Source: Tethya wilhelma (lineage: Eukaryota; Porifera; Demospongiae; Tethyida; Tethyidae). From it: a stretch of 64,000 bases of DNA. The notes beneath the pieces were generated by a model. That model had not been told where the DNA came from. It ran no database searches and saw only the letters and a program-made list of their open reading frames with translations. The stretch's first letter is position 1, and every line of letters starts with the position of its first letter. Below are positions 34,529-46,996 of the stretch, piece by piece. The position numbers and the translations under genes are program-made. Where the stretch lies: NCBI GenBank assembly GCA_964030475.1, contig CAXIPT010000006.1, forward strand, positions 3,334,926 to 3,398,925, given 5' to 3'.

Positions 34529-36562
34529 TTATTTCACATTAACTAACTCAACATCAAAAATAAGCTTTGAGTTTGGTGGAATTTGTGGAGGAGATCCTTT
34601 TGAGCCATACCTGTAATATGACAAAAAAATTTGCTGGTATAATTTTTTATGCATGTAAACCATAACACTACAGTAATACTAAAATGAACAGCAGCTATAC
34701 ACTGAGCTGGACCCGCCTTAATTTTTCTACCCCCCTCACCCCTGTCACATATCTGGGGTAGAAAAAAGCATCTAGCTCAATAGACTACATTGTAGCAAGG
34801 CATTCTTAAAGCTTACCCTTGGGCTGGTGGGATAAGTAGTTGCCTTTTTCCACCAACTTTCATCCCTACACAAAAAAGAAACAGAAGCTACATATGAAGC
34901 CAAGGCAGTCTTTACAATGTGACATTGGTACCTTGAAGTCCTTCATCCCATCCCGAAATCACTTCCCTCTGACCAAGTCGAAACATGAATGGTTTCTTTG
35001 AGGTGAGATTCGAATCAAATATCTTCTTATTGTGAGCCAATCGGCCTGTATACTTCACAAACACCTACGATCATTGACACATCCATAGGATAGTTAAGTA
35101 CTGTGTCAATTTGGTATTCACAAATTGAAAGCAAATGTCATGTAACTGCACATACAAACCTTTTTCCCACTCCTTGCAACCTTTCCAGTGCCCACCTGTA
35201 CCTCATGGACTTGAGTGCCACCACTTGTTACAAACGAGAGTGGGCTAGTTTTCTCCTATTAACATAATTATGAACAGGATTTGTATCATTACAGTTATAA
35301 TATACTGTGTATAGCATTAGTGTGACTAACCTTTTTCTGTTTAGCAGTTTTGGTGGAACCATCTTTAGTGCTGGTCCTTTCAACAGCTGGCTTTGAGTCT
35401 TTATTTTCATCGCTGTTCTTTTTCTTTCTTTTCGCCTTTGGAGGTGCTTCAACCTCTTCAGATTTTGAGCTCAGTGCAACATCAGGGTCATCATTTTTAA
35501 CCTTATCACGTTTCCTCTTCTTTGTCTTCGGTTCTTGTGTACTCTTGTCTTTGCCAGGATCCTCAACAGAAGGTACTTCCTCCACCTTGGTATACATGCA
35601 CAGTGTACATAAACTTCAAGCCATACATGTTATAGTTGGGAAATTTTGCTCCTAAAAATTTTCACATGCATGTTCTTCAAATTTTTGCTGTTTCGATGCT
35701 TGGGTAAAGATCTCCATACGTATTAAATAATTGTACATTTATTTTTCCTTACTCTTGTATGTATGGTGAAAAAATTTGAACGGCGAAAATTTCCCAAACT
35801 ACAGAACTTAGGCATGCAATCAAATGATAAACATAGCTTTCAAAGCATCACATTATTGAGTGAATGGAGTGTACATGTGAGGGCTAGCTATATACATAAT
35901 ACAGTTAGTGAGTACTTACCACTTCTTCAACAATTGGTTTCCCTTTGATAGGAAGGGTTTTGCCATTTTTCCCTACACCATCATTGTCCAGGGTATAGTC
36001 TTCATCACTTTCATCTTCAGACAAAGATTCATTCATCATCAGAGTCCACAAAGCTTCTCTTGCTGCTTTTTCATCGTCGTCAAGTTCACTGCCTTCTTGG
36101 TCGTCTTCCCCTTCTGATTCTATATCTTCATTTTCTCCTTCCAAGAGTTTGTCAAGATTGAATGGTACTTCAGGATCTTCTCTGAAATAGCCAGTCAAGT
36201 AGACACCTATTTCATCACCATCCTCATCAGGGCTTCCCTCTGTCTCAGAGTTTGTTACGTAGAGTAGAATCTCTTCTCCTTCCGAGATGTTCAAGTCAAG
36301 AGGCTGTTGTATGTGAAGCTGGTCGTTTAGCTGTCCCAAATAGCATATAATGTAATCTGTGTTCTCCACAATGATATGTACTTCAACTGCACACACTGTC
36401 TTGACTTGGGAAGTGGTCAGCGCGGCGTGTGAGATGTGGAAAGACTTCTCGACAAGCTGAGAGTACTTCTTCCCCTTCTCTAGTTTTACACCTGGTAGTA
36501 GAAAACATGTTGGTAAATGTGTAGTTGGAGATTTGGCATTCTTACAACTCACCCCAAAACAT
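34529..36562 (-). CDS. Nucleoplasmin-type FKBP (FKBP39/46-like), 398 residues
   Basis: Nuclear peptidyl-prolyl isomerase and histone chaperone. Exons on the minus strand: 36562-36553, 36491-35920, 35585-35331, 35255-35160, 35064-34932, 34865-34817, 34610-34529; 1197 nt in all. The short first exon gives MFWG, the usual nucleoplasmin-like start, continued by VKLEKGKKYSQLVEKSFHIS. Then come QQPLDLNISEGEEILLYVT, long acidic runs, a Lys-rich nuclear-localisation stretch (KTKKRKRDK, KAKRKKK), and a C-terminal FKBP domain: VFVKYTGRLAHNKKIFDSN, REVISGWDEGLQGMKVGG and PPQIPPNSKLIFDVEL. An ATG further upstream (36640-36642) also gives an open frame, but the spliced MFWG start fits the family. The ~200 bp to RPL17 is a divergent promoter. 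Confidence 0.93.
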
Positions 36563-36759
36563 GACTTGTGGATTTCGACCACGTGGGTATCGTACTGCGC
36601 ATGCGTGGTCCTTTTCCCTTCAAGAAGTTTTGGTAAGTCCATGTGGTGATAAAGGGGTGAAGAAATCCCTTATAATCTAAGCTGCTAGTTATCTATTTTT
36701 CACAAACGCGACTTCCACTGAGTCTCTATCGTCTTATTTGACTCTAGGTGTCCGCGAAA
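36563..36759. promoter_or_regulatory. Divergent promoter between FKBP and RPL17
   Basis: 197 bp separate the two start codons. It contains an NRF-1-like CTGCGCATGCGTGG (36596-36609) and a CCACGTGG E-box near 36579. RPL17 lacks a nearby TATA box; pyrimidine-rich start sites are expected but could not be fixed. Confidence 0.45.
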
Positions 36760-37458
36760 ATGGGGAGGTATTCCACGGAGCCAGAAGCTGCGGCCAAATG
36801 TAAGTCACTGTCACAGTCCTAAAAACCCTTGCGTGGTTTTCACAATGTACTCACATTCACCTACTGTACATACACGTCAGCATGCAAGGCTCGTGGTATT
36901 GATTTGAGAGTTCACTACAAGAACACTCGAGAAACGGCCATGGCTATCAAGAACATGCACTTGAGAAAAGCAGTGCGCTACCTCAAAGATGTTATGGAGA
37001 AGAAGCAGATTATCCCCTTCAGACGACATAATGGTGGTGTCGGAAGAAAGGCACAGGTTAGTATCACTGAGGGTGCCTGTAATTTAATACACAGTACATG
37101 TACATATTGGATACAGAGGTATAGGATTCATATATGTTTGTCTGTGAACTTAACCCCAGTCATTAATGTGTGGTATACTATAGGCTAAGAATCACAAGAC
37201 TGCTGGTTCTCAAGGTCGATGGCCAAAGAAGAGTGCTATGATTTTGCTCCAGCTGCTCAGAAATGCCGAGAGCAATGCCGAGGTGAAGATGTTGAATACT
37301 GATGCACTGGTCATTGATCACATTCAAGTAAACCGAGCAGCCAAGATCAGAAGAAGAACGTATCGTGCTCACGGCAGAATCAATCGTACGTTTGAGCACA
37401 AAATCTAGTTTGACAAGTTTATGCAAACACTGGCGGTCTCACATTATTCAAACATCAN

Positions 37459-37513
<55 letters not shown>

Positions 37514-37674
37514 CAGCCTACATGAGTTCTCCATGCCATGTTGAGATGATTCTGGTAGAGAAGGATGAAGCTGTTCCCAAGGCTGAAGAAGAAGCAACAC
37601 AAAAGAAGAAAGTCTCTCAAAAGAAGCTCAAGAGACAGAAGTTGAAAGCAGCACTAAGTGGAGGAGCGGACTAA
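36760..37674 (+). CDS. RPL17: 60S ribosomal protein L17 (uL22)
   Basis: Ribosomal protein lining the peptide exit tunnel. Exons: 36760-36799, 36881-37056, 37184-37385, 37517-37674; 191 residues, near the 184 of human. Typical motifs: [31 protein letters not shown]-type [45 protein letters not shown] and [11 protein letters not shown] at the lysine-rich end. The last acceptor follows a (TC)n tract (37458-37510) just after an n at 37457. No snoRNA was recognised in its introns. Confidence 0.97.
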
Positions 37675-37836
37675 GAAAATTAGAAGAAAATCTGTTTCAC
37701 AGTTAATGTTGTGTACCTTTATTATGTGGAAATTCGGTCCTTTTCACCATGCACATGTTATCAAACGAAAGCTCGTGGGTGTGGCTAGGGGTGTGGTTAG
37801 TTCTATGAATGTCACATGATGATCTGTAGTCTGTTC

Positions 37837-37847
37837 ATTGGTCCACG
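37837..37847 (+). promoter_or_regulatory. ERSE-II element upstream of PDIA3
   Basis: ATTGGTCCACG is an exact match to the ERSE-II consensus ATTGGNCCACG, bound in vertebrates by NF-Y with ATF6 or XBP1. It lies 92 bp before the PDIA3 ATG. Six bases further on, TGACCACGTG (37853-37862) adds a second bZIP/E-box-like site. Confidence 0.7.
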
Positions 37848-37938
37848 TTCCTTGACCACGTGTAGAGTACATTGTCAAGGATTCCATTGCTCCAGTGCTT
37901 TCAGAAACAGAGAAAAGCAAGGATCTAGAGTTGCAATC

Positions 37939-39797
37939 ATGTCTCGTTGGTTGGCCTTGTTGATGCTAGTTGCTGTGGTAGCAGCTGACGATAGTGATGT
38001 CATCGAATTGGATGAAGACTCGTTCAAAGATGGCGTAGCAGGCAAACCCATCATTTTAGTAGAGTTCTATGCACCATGGTGAGCTGACGGCGTGTGCATG
38101 CTTCGAATACTCTATTTCATGTGCTTAGGACTTGTCAGCGATCTATTTCTGCTTTAGAAGCAGCAAAAACTGTTGCTACATAGCCTATATTTTTTGTTTC
38201 AAAGGAGAGTTTACAAATTTATTGCATGTATACTAAGTATGGATGAATGAAAAATATATTCATTGTTGCACATGAAAAGCATGCCTTATGTCTGTGATTT
38301 TGTGTGATCTGCTTCTGTTGTTCTTTAGGTGTGGACATTGCAAGCGTTTGGCTCCAGAGTACGAGAAGGCCGCCACTGCATTGGCAAATAGTGATCCTCC
38401 AATCCCACTGGCTAAGGTCGACTGTCCGGCAAACAACGCCGTCTGTAGTGAGTTTGGTGTTACTGGCTATCCCACGCTCAAGATCTTCCGAGGTGGAAAG
38501 TTTAGTGCCGACTACCAAGGACCACGAAGTGCTGGTATGTCTTGAGATTTGAAATTATAAGTTTGTATGGCTATAGATATTGCAGTGTACAGAAGCTGTA
38601 GTATGTGTGGTATCACTGTTTTGTGTAGCCTCATAGCCAGGCCACTCCCAGTTTTTGCTCTGTTGAATGCAGATGGCAAGGCTGTTTTTGTGTGTGTGAT
38701 TATGTTAAATCGAATAAAATTCTGTGTGGTTTCTTGCTATTACTCATAAATCATTTGTGGTCATGTGAAATGCATTAGGCATATTGTCTCTAATAGTCAC
38801 TCATTGAAAACGTCTCACTCTGCTAATACACAGATGGCATTGTTACCTACATGAAGAAGCAAGCTGCACCCAGCATCACAGAATTCACAACTGTGGAGAA
38901 AGCAAAAGCCTTTCTAGTTAGCGAAGAGCACAGCATTGTTGGTAAGTCACAAGCGCATACAACCTTAGAATGGCTAACATGTAGATTTTTTTATTATGGC
39001 ATCTTCATTTCCTGTTGTCTTGTAGGATTCTTTTCTGATGAGTCCAGTGAGTTACTTCAAGATCTTAAACAAGTGGCTGACCTTATGAGAGAAGATTTCA
39101 GAATTGCTTTTACGACGACCAAAGAAGTCTTGGATGAGTTTACCTATGACAAGTGAGTGGGTTGGGTCACATCGCTGCATTCTTTATGCATGAGTGCATG
39201 ACTATATTGCTAGAAAGTTATTATTCCAAGCAGGGCTAAAATTACTTTATGTATGCATGCAAAGTATAGCTTCAAGTTGTCATGGTTCAATATCTTTGTG
39301 AATTTCGTGATTGGATGCTAATATTTTCTCTGCGAAAACTTAGAAAGTAGTAGTACATAATTGGTGATAATAATTTTTGAGATCAGTGTTCACAAAATTC
39401 GTTTAAACAGCAAAGAGACCTTTTTTTTTGCCACAAAATATGGAGCTGTACAGTATACAGTATGTTGCATATAAGGGCTTTAATATCAAAGTTTGGACCC
39501 CCACATGTATGTGTGTGGTTTCAAAAAGGGAGAAATAAAGAGGAAACAATTTTTAAAGTTTTTTCTTCCCCCTCTTCTTTCCATGCAGCCAACTGGTGAT
39601 CTTCCAGCCTCCTCAGCTGAAGACCAAGATGGAAGACTCTGAGGCTGTCTTTGATCCTGAAGGAGAGGAGAACATAAGACAGTTCATCGAAAACAACTTG
39701 TTAGTGGTTTTGAGTAAAACACATTTACACTATTTTTCTTGTAGATTGTGTCTATCACATTAGCTGTATTGTGAGCATGTGTTTGAGACATGTACTG

Positions 39798-39843
<46 letters not shown>

Positions 39844-41634
39844 CTTGGGTCTTGCTGGTGTTCGTACTCCTGACAACATTAAGTACTTCAATGCCAGGCA
39901 GCCCGTGGCTGTCGCCTACTTCAACGTGGACTACACACACAACCCCAAAGGTAGCAACTACTGGAGAAACAGGTATACATACTCTATACAGCTGAATACT
40001 TGCTATTGTGTGTTCGCTCTATCATGGAGTTATCATTTTATTGCACATTTTGATCTTTCTTCACGAGTGTAGGGTGATCAAGGTTGCCAAACAGTTTGTT
40101 GGTCAAATGACATTCGCTGTCTCCGATGTGGGCACCTTCAACCGCGAGGTGACTGACCTGGGTCTTGATGAAGGAGAGGATGTCGTGGTTGGATTGTTTG
40201 ACTCCTCGGGGAAATACGCCATGACAGAGAGTTTCAGGTTGGGGAAAAATATATTCCTCTGTATCTTTCTTACCTCTGCCACCCTTTACCGTATTATTAT
40301 TGAAATTTACCTCCAATTTTTTTTGGTAAAGGTCACCATGCGTATATACTACTTAATCCAGTTGAGCATGCATTCAGATCAAATCTCTAAAAGTTTGGCA
40401 AAGTATCTGCAATCATAAGTTTTTATTTTGCACCAGATTTATAGTATTACCTTGTATCCTGACCTTCCTGGTACATGCATGTTTTTCTTTTGTTTTTTTT
40501 TTGTCTTTTTTTTTTTTTCTTTTTCTCTTTTCTTTTTTCATATGAGGTTATTGAAATAGCCTTTATAATTATACTTTACACCCACACAGTGTTGACAATC
40601 TGAAGGCATTTGTTCAGCAATTTCTCGATGGAGAGCTGGAACCTTATGTCAAGTCGGAGCCCGTCCCTGAGGACAATGATGGACCAGTGACGGTGGTCGT
40701 GGGCAAGAACTTTGAGAGCGTTGTCAATGACGATTCTAAAGATGTCCTGATCGAGTTTTATGCTCCTTGGTGTGGCCACTGTAAGCAACTGGCACCCAAA
40801 TATGAAGAGCTGGGAGAGAAGGTATGGCTTCTACTTTGTATGGCTCAAAATTTTTGTAAATTTCGTCATCAAACCATATTTCACAAAAAAAAAATCTTTT
40901 ATCCACACGAAGCTACATGCATAATATTATGCTAGCCTCATGCCCAGTCTTCTCCTTCATGTACAATGCCCATGCATATACATAGCCTCGTTTCCAAACT
41001 TGTCCCTCACAAATATTTCCTTTGATTTCAAAGGAAATGTTCGCACAGAGGTCATGATACATGAACGTTTACCGTGAATGTTAGTTCTAAGCAGAAAAGA
41101 AGGAACTTTTTGTGCCACAAATGAAGCAAAAACCTACAAACTTTAATTCAAACAAAGTTTATTTCAAACTTATGCTTGTTTGTTTTGTGTACAGTTCCAA
41201 GATGATCCTAACATTGTGATAGCCAAGATGGACGCCACTGCAAATGATCACCCACCAATTTACGATGTTCGCGGGTAAGTATAGTTAGTGTACATACACA
41301 TACATACATGCATTCATATGTGGCTGTTTTATGAAACAACATTATGTAGTGCGCTATTAGCATAATATTATTCTATTGTTCTGCAGTTTCCCCACTATTT
41401 ATTGGGTACCAGCTGGAAGCAAAGACAAGCCAGAACAATACCAGGTAAGTAATGTGTCAACAAATTGTGCAGTCTAGCTGGAATGTGGGGATGTTTATGG
41501 TATTCTTTCTGCAGGGCGGAAGGGAAGTTACTGACTTTGTTGATTTCATCAAGAAGAAGGCTACCAATCCAACCGTCATTGCTGGAGAGGAGGAGAAAAA
41601 GAAGAAGAAGAAGAGCAAGAAGGAAGAACTCTAA
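37939..41634 (+). CDS. PDIA3: Protein disulfide isomerase A3 (ERp57), 491 residues
   Basis: ER-lumen thiol oxidoreductase acting on glycoproteins. Exons: 37939-38078, 38329-38534, 38834-38941, 39026-39152, 39589-39699, 39844-39972, 40073-40237, 40590-40821, 41195-41274, 41387-41444, 41515-41634. Layout: signal peptide ([16 protein letters not shown]); thioredoxin domain a with [10 protein letters not shown] (CGHC 48-51); b and b' domains ([11 protein letters not shown] is PDIA3-like); a' domain with CGHC at 390-393; [34 protein letters not shown], typical of PDIA3; a lysine-rich tail and the retrieval signal KEEL. The intron before 39844 ends in a (CA)n tract. Upstream ERSE-II and CACGTG motifs suggest control by the unfolded-protein response. 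Confidence 0.96.
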
Positions 41635-42012
41635 ATTAAGTTTATAAACAAGGTTTATAGTCTTATAATAGATATCACTTTTTGTACGTTTGTATTATAA
41701 TCTATTTTTTGCGATCTTCTTATAGCATTTTTTCTTTCCTAGGGTGAAATATTGATCGTTGTATATTGCTATTATTTTTGATCTTTGTTTTTTTCTGATT
41801 TGGGGATTTGTGTGACTCTTTTGGCAGTTTGTGCGTTTTTGAGAAACCCGCGGAATCCCGCCAAAAAACCTCATGTTGGTGTGCACTATTTAGAATATGT
41901 GAACTTGTAAGATCTCTTCAAGAGTACAGCTGCACAGTATAGTGCAGTAAAGAAGCTGCGTCATGCTGACACAGTAGACCAAGAAGCGGTTATTATTGAG
42001 CGTGTGTAAGCC
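41635..42012. other. Spacer between PDIA3 and SCAPER
   Basis: 378 bp with the PDIA3 3' end and SCAPER promoter. No clear TATA box; the second half contains GCTGCACAGTATAGTGCAG, a short inverted repeat near 41928-41947. Confidence 0.4.
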
Positions 42013-42951
42013 ATGCAAACCTTGGAGAGTCAAAATTCCTACGAGCGGATTCGCCAGCTGGTACGCTCTGAAGGGAAAACGGCCAGAAATCTGGTAGCAT
42101 GGTCCGTCCCAGCACCGAGCTCACCAAAGCACCATAGAAAGAGAGAGAAAACCGAACCAGTGCCGGAGACTTCTTCAAGAGCTCCTCAAACGCGAAGAGC
42201 TGCAGCAAGAAAGCAAAAAACCAAACACAAAAGCAATGAGAACTCTCATTTCACTGGAATTAAAAACCCACCTGTTTCATCTGAATCCCAACAAGCACCT
42301 CTTGGTAAAGCTAGTTCTTATCAAATCCAACGACAGCCATCACAAACTGAAGAGGTTTGTGTGGCTGTGGCCGGTCGGTACTCTCAGACCCACAGCCAGA
42401 GACAGCAAAGGAGTACCAAGTCGCCCGGACGAAAAGTCGATCTCCGAGCTCGCTACTGGTCATACCTGTTTGACAACCTTCATCGTGCCGTGGACGAGAT
42501 ATACCAGACTTGCGAGGCAGACGAGAGCATTGTTGAATGTCAGGTAGCCACATACCGTATAGTACACTATTGGTGTATATAGAGGAGGTGCTATCAAATG
42601 CTTTCGTGTGGCAAGTATACAGGAGTGATACAGAGAAACAGGCAGCTGTCATTTACTTCCATATGGCAAAAAAAGCAAACTATTTCAAGTATCACTTCAC
42701 ACAATGCTTCTGGTTTTTAATGACGTAATTGCACCCGCTCTATATAATTTTTATTATATGAGTACAAGTGAATTTAGCCAAGCAAAGTGTTGGTAGTTGC
42801 CATAGTAATCTGTACATTGCATAAGGTTATAGAGTAATTTGCCACACTTGCATTATAATTATGGTGAAATGCACAGAGTAAAAGGGGTGGCTATCAATCC
42901 TATTTGTATAGCAAAAATAACAGTTGCAAACCACTATATTCTATCTGCAAG

Positions 42952-43018
<67 letters not shown>

Positions 43019-44762
43019 GAATGGAGCTAGTTGTCTTCTGTATACTAGTGTGTGTGTGTTTGTAATCAAATGGTGTAGGAGTATAAGCCTATAGTACTGT
43101 AATTATGAACATTGCATTAAGTGCTTGATCAATGTACACAATTGTAATGGATATACAGGAAGTCTTAATGACGTTGGATCTCTGTCGAAGGGATTTTGAA
43201 GCTCTCATTGAACGGATACAACTATTTGAACGCTCAGATCTACAGAGCAGGTACATAAAAATAATTCAAACGGCCTTATCTTTATAAATAATCTCAAACC
43301 TCTATGTTAATTTTCCACTAAAATAAAAAAAAAATCACTCTGGCTATTGTGACTGTGTGTAGATAATAATTTTAGCTTTAGTTTGCAAAATTGTACTATC
43401 TTTGAACTGCTATTGTAGATCTTCCAATTTGGCGTGGGAAGTTCGTAAGACCACTTCCCCTACCAAACCACGCCCACAAAACCCCACCCACTCCCCATCG
43501 CACGCTCCGCACCAACTAACAGAGAGAAAACCCAAACACCAATCGACAAAAGCCATCACCACAAACGCCAACTCCCGACCCTCTTCAGCAAGATGTCTAA
43601 ATTTCGATCAAAAGGATTCAAACAACACGACCAGCTCTGGTTCAACTGTTGCTTCTGGTGGTGGTGCTAGTGGTGCCAGTGGTAAGAACAGTGGAGGGGC
43701 GACCGCAAGGCTACCAACTTGGGCTGATAGAGTGAGAGGAGTACACACAGAACGTCAACAACAGAACAACGGTACTGTTGACAAACCCACTGAGCATGCT
43801 CAGACTACTACTATTAGTCCAATTGAAAACCGTACTGAGCATGCTCACAACAAAGAAGTTGCAAACAACAATCATCTCCAAGCTACGAACAATAGTGTGA
43901 TTAGCAAGGCAACGAAAGAGAATGAAAAGGAGCCTCAAACTGAAGAAGAAGAAAAAGAAGAAGACAATGAAGGATGGGAGAGGGTGACCCGAAGTCGAAG
44001 CAGAAATGGTGTGGTGTCAAGAAAGCAATTTGTGGATTTGAACACTAAATACATCAAGAAGAAGAAGGCTGGCGATGTTGGTGCTAGCTCAAGTGCCGAA
44101 GGAAGTGATGGTGTGTGGCTTCGTTCTACTAGTAGTCCAGCATTGATTAACGATGATGCTGAGAATGATGGTATGGTTGAGGAGTTTATCGAGCACGCTC
44201 AGAGCGATAGTATGGTCGATCGATCTATTGAGCATGCTCAGAGTGATGGTTCTGTTGATATGTCGACTGAGCATGCTCAGAATCTTGATACAATCACACT
44301 GGATACTGAACACAATATTGAGTCTATTGTCAATGTTGCTGACAGTGTTGCTACTGAGCATGCTCACAACAGTGGTACTGAAGATGAGTCGACTGAGCAT
44401 GTGCAAACATCGGCAACGGACTTCAAAAATGTACCACCATTGCCCATAACACTAGATGACTTGAACAGTGACCTGGTAGAAGTTCAAGAAGTAGATAGAC
44501 AAGAGGAAAAGGAAAAGAGCACCTCCAAGTTATCACAAAGCAGCGATGATGAGGTAAAGTTTGCACAATTCTTGATTTTTTTTCTATTGTAGCCTCGTTT
44601 CCACACGGTCAGTCTTTTCCGTGTTGACGTGAATCCCGGGAACAAGGCTAATAGATAGTGATGGTGTATCTCACTTGCGTGTACAATTACTGTACAATGC
44701 ATCCACACACACCTTATATTTTCAGGATGAAGCATGGATTGACATTGTCGAAGAATATAATG
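42013..44762 (+). CDS. SCAPER: SCAPER, N-terminal part
   Basis: Cyclin A/CDK2-binding protein associated with the ER. Exons: 42013-42543, 43159-43250, 43419-44553, 44726-44762; the last ends in phase 1. Family matches: GKTARNLVAWSVP near the start, KVDLRARYWSYLFDNLHRAV, DEIYQTCEADESIVECQ, SNLAWEVRK, NSRPSSARCLNF and WADRVRGVHT, then DEGWERVTRSRS-type NEGWERVTRSRSR. The fourth exon (AWIDIVEEYNG) corresponds to the SWGDIVEEE region of human SCAPER. The third exon contains seven EHAQ-like repeats (43790-44405). After 44762 the family coiled coil and C2H2 zinc finger are not found. The next recognisable exon (45763) belongs roughly 790 residues further on. Confidence 0.9.
42954..43015 (+). repeat. 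(CT)n microsatellite in SCAPER intron 1
   Basis: Pure CT run, about 140 bp before exon 2. Not at the splice site in this case. Confidence 0.9.
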
Positions 44763-45039
44763 GTAAAAATTAAAAACAATTCTGTTCCAAATTACAATAT
44801 TCTTATGAATAAAGTTATACCCTTTTTTGTCTTGTAAATACTCATCAGTCTATATTTTTATAGTGTCATATATAGCGGGAAAGTTTTGCGTACAAAAAGC
44901 TTTTGCAGATGACATTCTATCGGTGAAAAGTTTTATGCACAAAATTTTCTGAAAAAATGTTAAATACTTAGGGATGTTTGCACTGTTGAAATGTAAAACT
45001 ATTTGATGAAAAACATCGTGAAAAACGTGAAACTTTCTN

Positions 45040-45107
<68 letters not shown>

Positions 45108-45762
45108 GCAGTGATTAGAACATGATTCATTATGCATAATGTTCTTATCTACTAGTATGTTATAATGTACGTCTGCAAGTACTTCCCTACTAATATAAGT
45201 AATCTATACTTGTTAAAGGAACTGTGTCACTATAATTACACTAAGCACTGTTTTGTTACCTAAAATTAAATACAGCTTATGCCCATGCAAGCAAGCACAC
45301 TCGATGATGCAATATTATGCATGTTCTATGATCTTTTGTGATGTTTTTTTTTGTTTTGTTTCTACTGTGATCTGGGTACTACGTTCGGATACAAGCTCCG
45401 TGTACGCACGTGTATTGCGCTTTTGTCAACAAAAAATGTCACAATCACTCGCTTTAAATTCTGAGTTCTGTTTCATATCACATTTTCCATCAGCATGTGT
45501 ATTATAGTTAGTTCACCATTAATAATTATATATTTATTATTTTATACTGGTATATATGGTGTATTAATTAAACACACATGCTTTAAATTCTGAGTTCTGT
45601 TTGATATCACATTTTCTATCAGCGTGTGTATTGTAGATATAGTTCACAATTAAAGTCATGCAGTGACTTGTATGGTATATTAATCATACACTCATGCATG
45701 CAGCATATTCATTAATACTGCACAATCAGGCCTGAGTCTACATCACCCTAACTGTTGTTCAG
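44763..45762. other. SCAPER intron or gap region with n and MITE fragment
   Basis: Contains an n at 45040, (CA)n at 45041-45105, a TTAA MITE left end from 45213, and a short repeated unit (TTTAAATTCTGAGTTCTGTT at about 45453 and 45582). From 45108 onward the sequence recurs inverted at 62621-63816. No SCAPER middle exons are present. Confidence 0.7.
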
Positions 45763-46211
45763 TTCGTTTAACATGCACCAAAACATTTGCAAACATGTCT
45801 AGGTATTGTTCACACAACCAACATACTTCCCTTCTCCATGAGCTAATCTTAGCAGTTGGCTACTTCTGTGTCTTAAACCACGAAAACCAGGTACAAGTAT
45901 CAAAAATGTATCAACAGTTGATTTCTTTTGTGTGTGTTTGTATGTCTGCATGGTTTAATTGTTGAGATGAGGGGTTATGGTGCATGCCTCATGTTAGAGC
46001 AATCACTTTGTTTGCATGCTTGGTTTTTGATAGGGAACATTTTGTATACGTACGTGCATAGTATTTTGCTGTTGTTTTCTTGATGTGCGTGTGCGTGTGC
46101 ATAAGTACTTTGTAACTAAAATTTTTTAAGCTTTGCTTGTCTGCATTTCATAATGTACAAGTAAAGGGATTTCCTCCTCACTAAATCTGAGATGGCCCAA
46201 GTCAATTTTTA

Positions 46212-46244
<33 letters not shown>

Positions 46245-46996
46245 CTTTTTTTTTTTTTTTCTTTTTTTCTTTTTTTTTTTGGCTCTGCAGGTTTTCTTGC
46301 AGTCTGGAAGAAGTCCGACACTGTTGCAACTTCTCTGTGGTCTACCATTTGAGTATTTCAGTAATCCAGAGTAAGCTGTCACACCATAGCCTCATTCCCA
46401 GGCTCCCCCTCTTAGAATTTGCAAAAAAAAAAAAAAGGCTAAGGGGGGGGGCTGGGATCGAGGCTAGTCATTCCCATTATGATGCTGTAAATTTTATAGT
46501 ATGACACAAGATAACTAGTGTGTAGTGTAAGATCAAGAGTGGATAATGCACTCTTGGTAAGATACAAGATCTTTCTGGTTTGTGACAGAAAACAGGAAGC
46601 TTACTTTACTTCCTGAATTTTCATTTCCTGTCAATTCTACTACCACTAAGTCTTGGCTTTTAGAATTTATTTTATTTTAAGCTACTTTTATAAAAAGCTT
46701 TTCTCCCTTGTTTCTCTGTATTCAGACTCTCTCGTTTCATCTACCCTACCCTCATCTCTGCCTGCTATCAAAGCCAAGAGAACACTGTTATCTTGGAGCA
46801 GGAGATTAATTGCAAGTTACTTGTGGCCTTCTTACAGGAACACTCAGCAACTGGAAAGAGAGCTAAATCAGCGAAATCCCAAGATCAAAGTGAACGCTGT
46901 GTGGAAAAGGAGTCCGTAGTGAACTTTAACATGGAACTGAGTCATCGGTTTCCGAGAGAACATTGGCAAGATGCGATAAAATTCTTCACCAGATGA
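45763..46996 (+). CDS. SCAPER: SCAPER, C-terminal exons
   Basis: Exons 45763-45890, 46291-46370, 46726-46996. They encode SLLHELILAVGYFCVLNHEN, then VFLQSGRSPTLLQLLCGLPF, EYFSNPE, LSRFIYPTLISACY, ILEQEINCKLLVAFLQEHS and end HWQDAIKFFTR, matching the extreme C-terminus of SCAPER. The first exon needs a phase-1 upstream exon, and exon 44726-44762 also ends in phase 1. A direct in-frame splice that omits ~790 residues is therefore formally possible, though an assembly gap at 45040 is more likely. The acceptor at 46291 follows a T-rich run (46212-46280). Confidence 0.9.

Noticed and set aside
45253..45507. 84-codon frame, present again on the minus strand near 63418-63672
   Set aside because: Lies in a MITE fragment within the inverted assembly copy. 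It has no homology, and its duplication is not evidence of a gene.
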